Source: Tribonema minus (taxonomy: Eukaryota; Sar; Xanthophyceae; Tribonematales; Tribonemataceae). From it: a DNA stretch of 64,000 nt. The notes under the pieces are model-generated. The model ran no database searches, had not been told where the DNA came from, and was given only the letters and a program-made list of their open reading frames with translations. Shown one piece after another: positions 60,201-64,000 of the stretch (within the stretch, counting starts at the first letter, position 1; every line of letters begins with the position of its first letter). The stretch spans positions 124,001 to 188,000 of the forward strand of contig JAFCMP010000543.1 in assembly GCA_017506865.1 (NCBI GenBank), given 5' to 3'. The translations under genes and the position numbers were made by a program.

Positions 60201-60491
60201 ACCTTCAGCCCTGCCAGCTACCGCGATTTCAACGCCGAGTGTCTGCTCGAACTGGCGAAAGTGACCGCCTACATGCGACAACAAGGGTACTGTGCGGACA
60301 CGTATGAGCTCCCCCTCTGCAGGGGTGAGGCCGCGGATAAGCTAGTCGGTGCCAGCATTGGTCTGGAGGTAGATACATCGTATCAATTGAAGAGCATGGG
60401 CGGGTGGCAATCCGACAAGGCGCGGGAACCACCGAGCGCCCAGTGCCAGTGCCTGTACAGGCCGTGGGACTGTGCATGTGCAACTGAATGA
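36261..60491 (+). CDS. Giant secreted modular adhesin-like protein, about 31 exons and 4160 aa
   Basis: Exons: 36261-37160, 38010-38876, 39142-39318, 39980-40159, 40862-41413, 42366-43385, 43785-45113, 45355-45587, 45672-45732, 45812-47046, 47314-47629, 48200-48520, 48870-49235, 49612-49933, 50092-50545, 50800-50905, 51160-51786, 51901-52482, 52795-53018, 53271-53379, 53759-53926, 54310-54451, 54843-55090, 55566-55646, 55939-56076, 56393-56542, 56989-57171, 57709-57984, 58484-58950, 59342-59651, 60159-60491. Phases agree throughout; exons 10, 25 and 28 are the least certain. The N-terminus MFGLTASGIRLVLLVPLLAA is a signal peptide. About 20 Ig-like repeats follow, then F5/8C-type, P-domain-like and cadherin-like modules and a Cys-rich tail. 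No transmembrane segment is seen, so the product is probably secreted or wall-bound. A role in adhesion or matrix is inferred from the domains. Confidence 0.8.
36480..53018 (+). other. Array of about 20 SWM/Ig-like repeats
   Basis: Each unit of about 100-120 residues follows one pattern: V..V.S...DGTYGAGE.I.I.V.F..PV.V.G.P.L.L, then Y.SGSGT..L.F.YTV..GD.S..LDY, then a Leu-Pro-Pro-Pro-Gly...GSL turn and IDTT.P. Clear cores include VDGTYGAGQHIIINVMF (38.70 kb), PHGVYGVGEHIVLNVQFS (48.25 kb), PDGTYGAGERIEVAVHL (50.40 kb) and PNGIYGAGEHIPILTTFS (52.21 kb). The pattern resembles repeats of bacterial giant adhesins (the SWM-repeat type). Related arrays occur in algae and other protists. One exon usually ends near the middle or the end of a unit, mostly in phase 0, which would allow duplication by exon shuffling. 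Confidence 0.75.
49934..50091 (+). other. GC-AG intron in the giant gene
   Basis: The donor is CAAG|GCAAGT and the acceptor CTCTGCAG|TGCTG. The join gives SQVLMLQLVARVVAAAYISG in phase 1, continuing the repeat pattern. All other introns of the gene fit GT-AG. Confidence 0.8.
54843..58520 (+). other. F5/8 type C (discoidin-like) domains
   Basis: Exon 23 encodes ALQSSTQYAAAASKAIDGN and ESPWWQ, and exon 24 continues VQLEAPSTVGHIRIFGS. This is the fucolectin/F5-8C pattern A.QSST...A.KAIDGN...PWW.VDL....I..I.IY. The split after PWWQ is phase 0. A second, more diverged domain seems to end at the exon 28/29 junction, with VRLQLGGIGQ joined to LALAEVEIYEQAF, the typical last strand (V.VQL.G...L.LAEVEV). 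These domains bind carbohydrate or other surface ligands, so a binding role at the C-terminal end is likely. Confidence 0.75.
58484..59651 (+). other. P-domain-like and cadherin-like modules near the C-terminus
   Basis: VVFDGAPPDGTWMLEVVDK followed by GGFAGWSLTLVDYFG resembles the beta-sandwich P domain found after subtilisin-type proteases and in bacterial secreted proteins. No protease domain is present. The next exon has VWYQPPPGYLGPDSFTYSST and then PAAAPVNVKV, the F.Y.P..GY.G.DSFTY...D pattern of cadherin-like modules. Both calls rest on short motifs. Confidence 0.55.
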
Positions 60492-61268
60492 GCGTCACAC
60501 AGGCGTGACCGGCCTTACATAGGCGTTGCCGGTAATATATAGAAGTAACATTTTGATGCTGCGGTGGTCAACAACAACTGCCCTGTACAGACAGGGGATG
60601 AGGTGTGTGCACATTGTCTGCATTGCATCGTTGGCATTGGGACTTGAAGGAGCCGCTTTCATGGTGCCTGGATGCGCATGTGCTGCACCAGCTGCCACAA
60701 CTGCATGCTGCTGACATCTTCTGCGAACTACAGTATATGGTTGAGAACGTGTTTGTGAGTCACGTTGCACCTGACTGCAATTGCTCGAGGCAACAGGAAA
60801 CGAGACTTCATGCCATCTGTTTTGCAGCTTTGCACATGCTGCCAGATCCCACCTATGCTTGCGCAAAGCTGTGGTATGCACAACTGCCAGATATTTATAA
60901 GACGCATACTGCTGCTAAAGACACTCGTATACTTCAAAGTATATATGATGTATTGCGTCAAGTCTGCTGCCTGATCATTGGTGTGGGTCCACGAATCAAC
61001 ATCCGCAGCCACTCATCTGCTGTCCCAGGAAGCTTCAATTGCGATGCAAGCTTTTTGCTAGCACACTCAATGGCATGCACTTCTAAAGAATAGAAGGTTC
61101 AATTGACATAAAAGCTCTGGCAACATATTAATAGGGGCATTCATGGTGCCAATATCTCAGCGTCGAGAAGACTTTTAATAGGGCTGTGAAGTCTCGTCTC
61201 GCACTGCTCAGCTTAGCGAGGTGGATGCCCGAGGTTTTGAATCTAGCTGAGAGCGCCTTCTTGCTACC
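60492..61268. other. Intergenic DNA between the giant gene and TAF12
   Basis: It holds the 3' UTR of the giant gene and the promoter of TAF12; neither can be delimited. A near-perfect palindrome, ATACTTCAAAGTAT, is at 60929-60942, followed by an AT-rich stretch. A plus-strand frame at 60605-61093 has no family features. Confidence 0.4.
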
Positions 61269-61766
61269 ATGGCGCTGCCTCCTGGCATGGGACTGAGTCA
61301 ATACAAGCTTGCCCACTCACCCGCCATTTCTGCGGGAGCTGAGCAGAGTGCAAGCCCTCAACCCTCATTGACACCTGCTGGTGCAGCATTGCCACCCACA
61401 GTGGATGCTCCTGCTGCCGCTGTCGCTACGAATTTGCCTCATGTGCCTGCAGTGCACCCAACATCAGTGGCGCAGGGATATGTCAACACAGTTCACAGAG
61501 GGAAAACGTTGAAGAATTTGCAAAAACCTCCAGACGCAGCTCCTTCTCAACAGCCCACTGCTAGCGCCATCCCCAAAGCCGAACCTACGCTTCATCAGGC
61601 CGCAGCACCATCCTCGTTTGAGCTGCAGCAGCACCAGCACCAACAACCTGCTGCAACGCCACCTCCCGTGGCACAACCGCCTGCCATGCAGCAGTCAGCA
61701 CCAGCAGCAGCGACGATGCGCTTTGCACAACAAGGTTCGACCTTCTCACATCAACAACACTTGCTG

Positions 61767-61837
<71 letters not shown>

Positions 61838-63105
61838 GCCCATCACGGTTGTGGACATGAAGCCAGCAGCAGCGCCACCCGCGGCGTCCCCACCGCCCAT
61901 GCCGATGGTGCAGCAGCAGGGCCTGTCGCCCGCCGTGCTATATCAGCAGCAGCAACAGCAGATGATGACACCGGCGCGCATTGTGGCCCCTGTGGCGCCA
62001 GCACATGTGCCCATACCAATGGCGCCACCTGCGGAGCCGGAGCCGCGGGATGCCCATGTGGCTGGGCCGCAGTATGGGAAGACACTGGATGCGCTGTTGC
62101 GTATGGTCAACCCACACTATGGGTTCGATACAGGTACGAGTCATTTATAAGCTGCCGACATTGTGCGGAAACTAGTGTTCTATTCTGGATATAGTTCACC
62201 CTACACCGTCCTGTCATTGGTTCAGGCAAGCTCTGGATACTACAAAGCTCCGCATAGCATAGACCGTGCGCCATCATATCACATGCGCGTTTGAGTGACT
62301 CTGTAAGGATGCCATCTGTTGATACAGTATATCTGAACCCGCATTTGATTGAAGCATCCCATGTGGTCATGCAACGGACGCAACACCGCAGTTCGAAAGC
62401 TTGGCGCTGTAACATGTACTTGAAGTCCGTGCACCCCATTCCAAGCGCCAGCCGGCGATCTCCCTCTCTAGCATGTTTGCAACCACATTCTCATGAGTGT
62501 GGTCAAACATGCGTAGCCACCTGTTGCTGGAGCTGGTTCACTGCAGCAGCCACGTCAACACCCTTCACCACAGCTACACGGCCTTCTAACTGTCCCCATA
62601 GCCGGCAATCGCTAGCGTGCATTTCGTCAGCCACTGCTGCTGCTCTCACACCCGAAGCACCCACCGCACCGCGCCCCCCACCTCACAAACAGGGGTACAG
62701 GAGCTGATGCTGGAGGTGGCGGACGAGTTTGCCACGCGCGTCGTGGACGGCGCGGCTCAGCTGGCAAAGCACCGCGGCGCAGGCGTCCTGGACGCGACTG
62801 ACATCCAGCTGTTCCTGCGCAAGGCCTACGGCATGCACTGGCTGGGCATAGGGGCGCTGCCGCAGATGGCGTCGCGCGCGCTGCCGGCGCGCGTGCGGCC
62901 AAAGCACACCGCCACCACGGCGCACGTGCTCGGCAAGGCGGCGCGCTCGGAGGCGGCGGCGGCGGGGGCGGCGGCGGCAGGGGAGCCCAGGCCTGCGAAG
63001 GCGAAGCGAAAGGCCAATGGCGCGCCGGGCGAGAAGCTCACAAAGAAGCCCAGGAGCGACACGAAGAAGGGCATGAAGGCAATGGGGGGTGGCGGGGGGT
63101 CATAG
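61269..63105 (+). CDS. TAF12: Transcription initiation factor TFIID subunit 12 (TAF12)
   Basis: Two exons, 61269-62133 and 62693-63105, give 425 aa. The splice (GATACAG|GTACGAG to AAACAG|GGGTAC) is phase 1 and joins NPHYGFDT to GVQELMLEVADEF. Residues about 269-345 form the TAF12 histone fold. KTLDALLRMVNP is the first helix, VQELMLEVADEFATRVVDGA the long second helix, and AQLAKHRGAGVLDATDIQLF the loop and start of the third helix. LRKAYGMHWLGIGALPQ matches the conserved LERNWNMWIPGF end. TAF12 pairs with TAF4 in TFIID and with ADA1 in SAGA. The N-terminal 268 residues are Pro/Ala/Gln-rich and contain a 24-Gln run, and a basic Lys/Ala tail follows the fold. It is larger than human TAF12 (161 aa), nearly all by these low-complexity extensions. 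Copy number elsewhere in the genome is unknown. Confidence 0.92.
61767..61838 (+). repeat. CAG/CAA tract coding for 24 glutamines
   Basis: Mostly CAG with interspersed CAA codons, inside TAF12 exon 1 between LL and PITVV. Further short Gln runs occur on both sides, for example ELQQHQHQQ and YQQQQQQ. Length polymorphism between strains is likely. Confidence 0.95.
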
Positions 63106-64000
63106 GCGAAGGAGTGCCCGGGGGACCTGCTGAACTCAGCTGTGCGCTCCAGAGGTAGAGGGTGTGCAGCGCAGTGCCAACATCGGCACTCGTCTTGAGA
63201 GCATTTGCAGTCTGTCATGGTGTTTCTCCTCAATGCAAAAGATGCGCCATCTACATGTTGCGTGGTGCTCCATACGCAGTGGTGGCAGCACGCGGTTGCG
63301 GCACCGCTAGCATGCATGCTGCAGTGGGCTGCAGAAAACCGCAAGGTGCCAAGGAAGCAACGCAGAAGCACAAAAGTACATGGGCTTTGGCACAGAGAGA
63401 GGGGACGAGTGTGTGCATGTTACACACCTGTGCGCATGCCTGGCCCTCCCTACCCAATTGCCTTCTGAGGCATGCAGTTAGCAACGCTGACCCTGATGCT
63501 GCGCCATACAGTGCCAAAATCAAGGAGCATTCTCGCAACTGTTGGCCAGCCCCTTTGTGAGGTGCCTTATAAATGACACGGATACATGTGGTGGATGCAG
63601 CACTTGCCATGTAGTTGCTGATGGTGTGCTAGTTGCTGTGATGATTAACGACTTATGCTTGTGCTCTTTTTTTTCCAATGCTGTTTCAATGCTATCACAG
63701 TGCTGGCAACTGGGCTGGTGTGATCATCCGCTTACCGCACCGTGTTTGCTGTGCATCCTAAAGTGTGTCCCTCATACTACTGCTGGAGTACATGGGATGT
63801 CCTGCGTGCGATCAAGCAGCACTTGCACACACCCGGCCCGACCGCTGGCGTCGTAACTTGCTGTATATATTTCATAGTACTATACCGCCTATGCGCATGT
63901 GATAGTTGATCAACAAGGCAAGGGATGCCACGCCAACTGTTGGGCATACATGGGGATGGCGACAACGTTGCCAGACATGATTGGGGATGTCCCCTTAACA
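63106..64000. other. 3' flank of TAF12, no gene recognised
   Basis: No convincing frame or RNA gene is present. A run of eight T occurs near 63667-63674. The TAF12 polyadenylation site cannot be placed. Confidence 0.4.

Noticed and set aside
1-64000. CRISPR arrays, bacterial operons, ribosome-binding sites, tRNA and rRNA genes
   Set aside because: The DNA is eukaryotic with spliceosomal introns. No regularly spaced repeat array, no rRNA-like stretch and no convincing tRNA fold was seen by eye; a covariance-model scan would be needed to exclude a tRNA.

Overview
This is nuclear DNA from a eukaryote with intron-rich genes: long introns, almost all GT-AG, roughly balanced base composition, CAG-rich coding sequence and many dispersed repeats. 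A green alga or a similar protist fits best. I base that on the style of the giant modular surface protein and of the non-LTR element, not on a diagnostic marker, so the placement is tentative.

Layout. (1) 1-2492, minus: a long open frame of at least 830 codons that leaves the window at base 1; I do not recognise the protein. (2) 2.5-13.6 kb: gene-poor, repeat-rich DNA. It holds a 149-bp tandem duplication, a pair of inverted repeats around 3.6-4.2 and 7.0-7.5 kb with a third copy between them, a possible MITE, a 17-bp-arm palindrome and a 431-bp-period direct repeat. (3) 13.67-15.84 kb: a 5'-truncated non-LTR retrotransposon (LINE) of the restriction-like-endonuclease (R2/CRE-like) type, flanked by a 13-bp target-site duplication. 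(4) 18.15-34.93 kb, minus: a 15-exon gene for a ZNFX1-type SF1 helicase with NFX1 zinc fingers and a C-terminal RZ finger, about 1830 aa. It contains 21-nt and 48-nt microexons, a hAT-like MITE in its last intron, and an apparent one-base frameshift in one zinc finger. (5) About 35-36.2 kb: a shared divergent promoter region that carries a second, 366-bp copy of the LINE 3' end, differing at two positions. (6) 36.26-60.49 kb, plus: a giant gene of about 31 exons and about 4160 aa. It encodes a secreted protein with about 20 bacterial-adhesin-like (SWM/Ig-like) repeats, a second recurring module, F5/8C (discoidin-like) domains, a P-domain-like segment and a cadherin-like module. (7) 61.27-63.11 kb, plus: TFIID subunit TAF12, two exons, with a 24-glutamine tract.

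The three recognisable host genes do not form one pathway. The ZNFX1-type protein belongs to small-RNA or double-stranded-RNA biology, TAF12 to the basal transcription machinery, and the giant protein to the cell surface or extracellular matrix. The helicase gene and the giant gene are transcribed divergently and may share regulatory sequence, into which the LINE copy has inserted. Exon boundaries were set by eye from splice signals, from reading-phase agreement across every junction and from family conservation. The helicase gene keeps one frame through all 15 exons only if one base is added in the zinc-finger exon near 22.45 kb.
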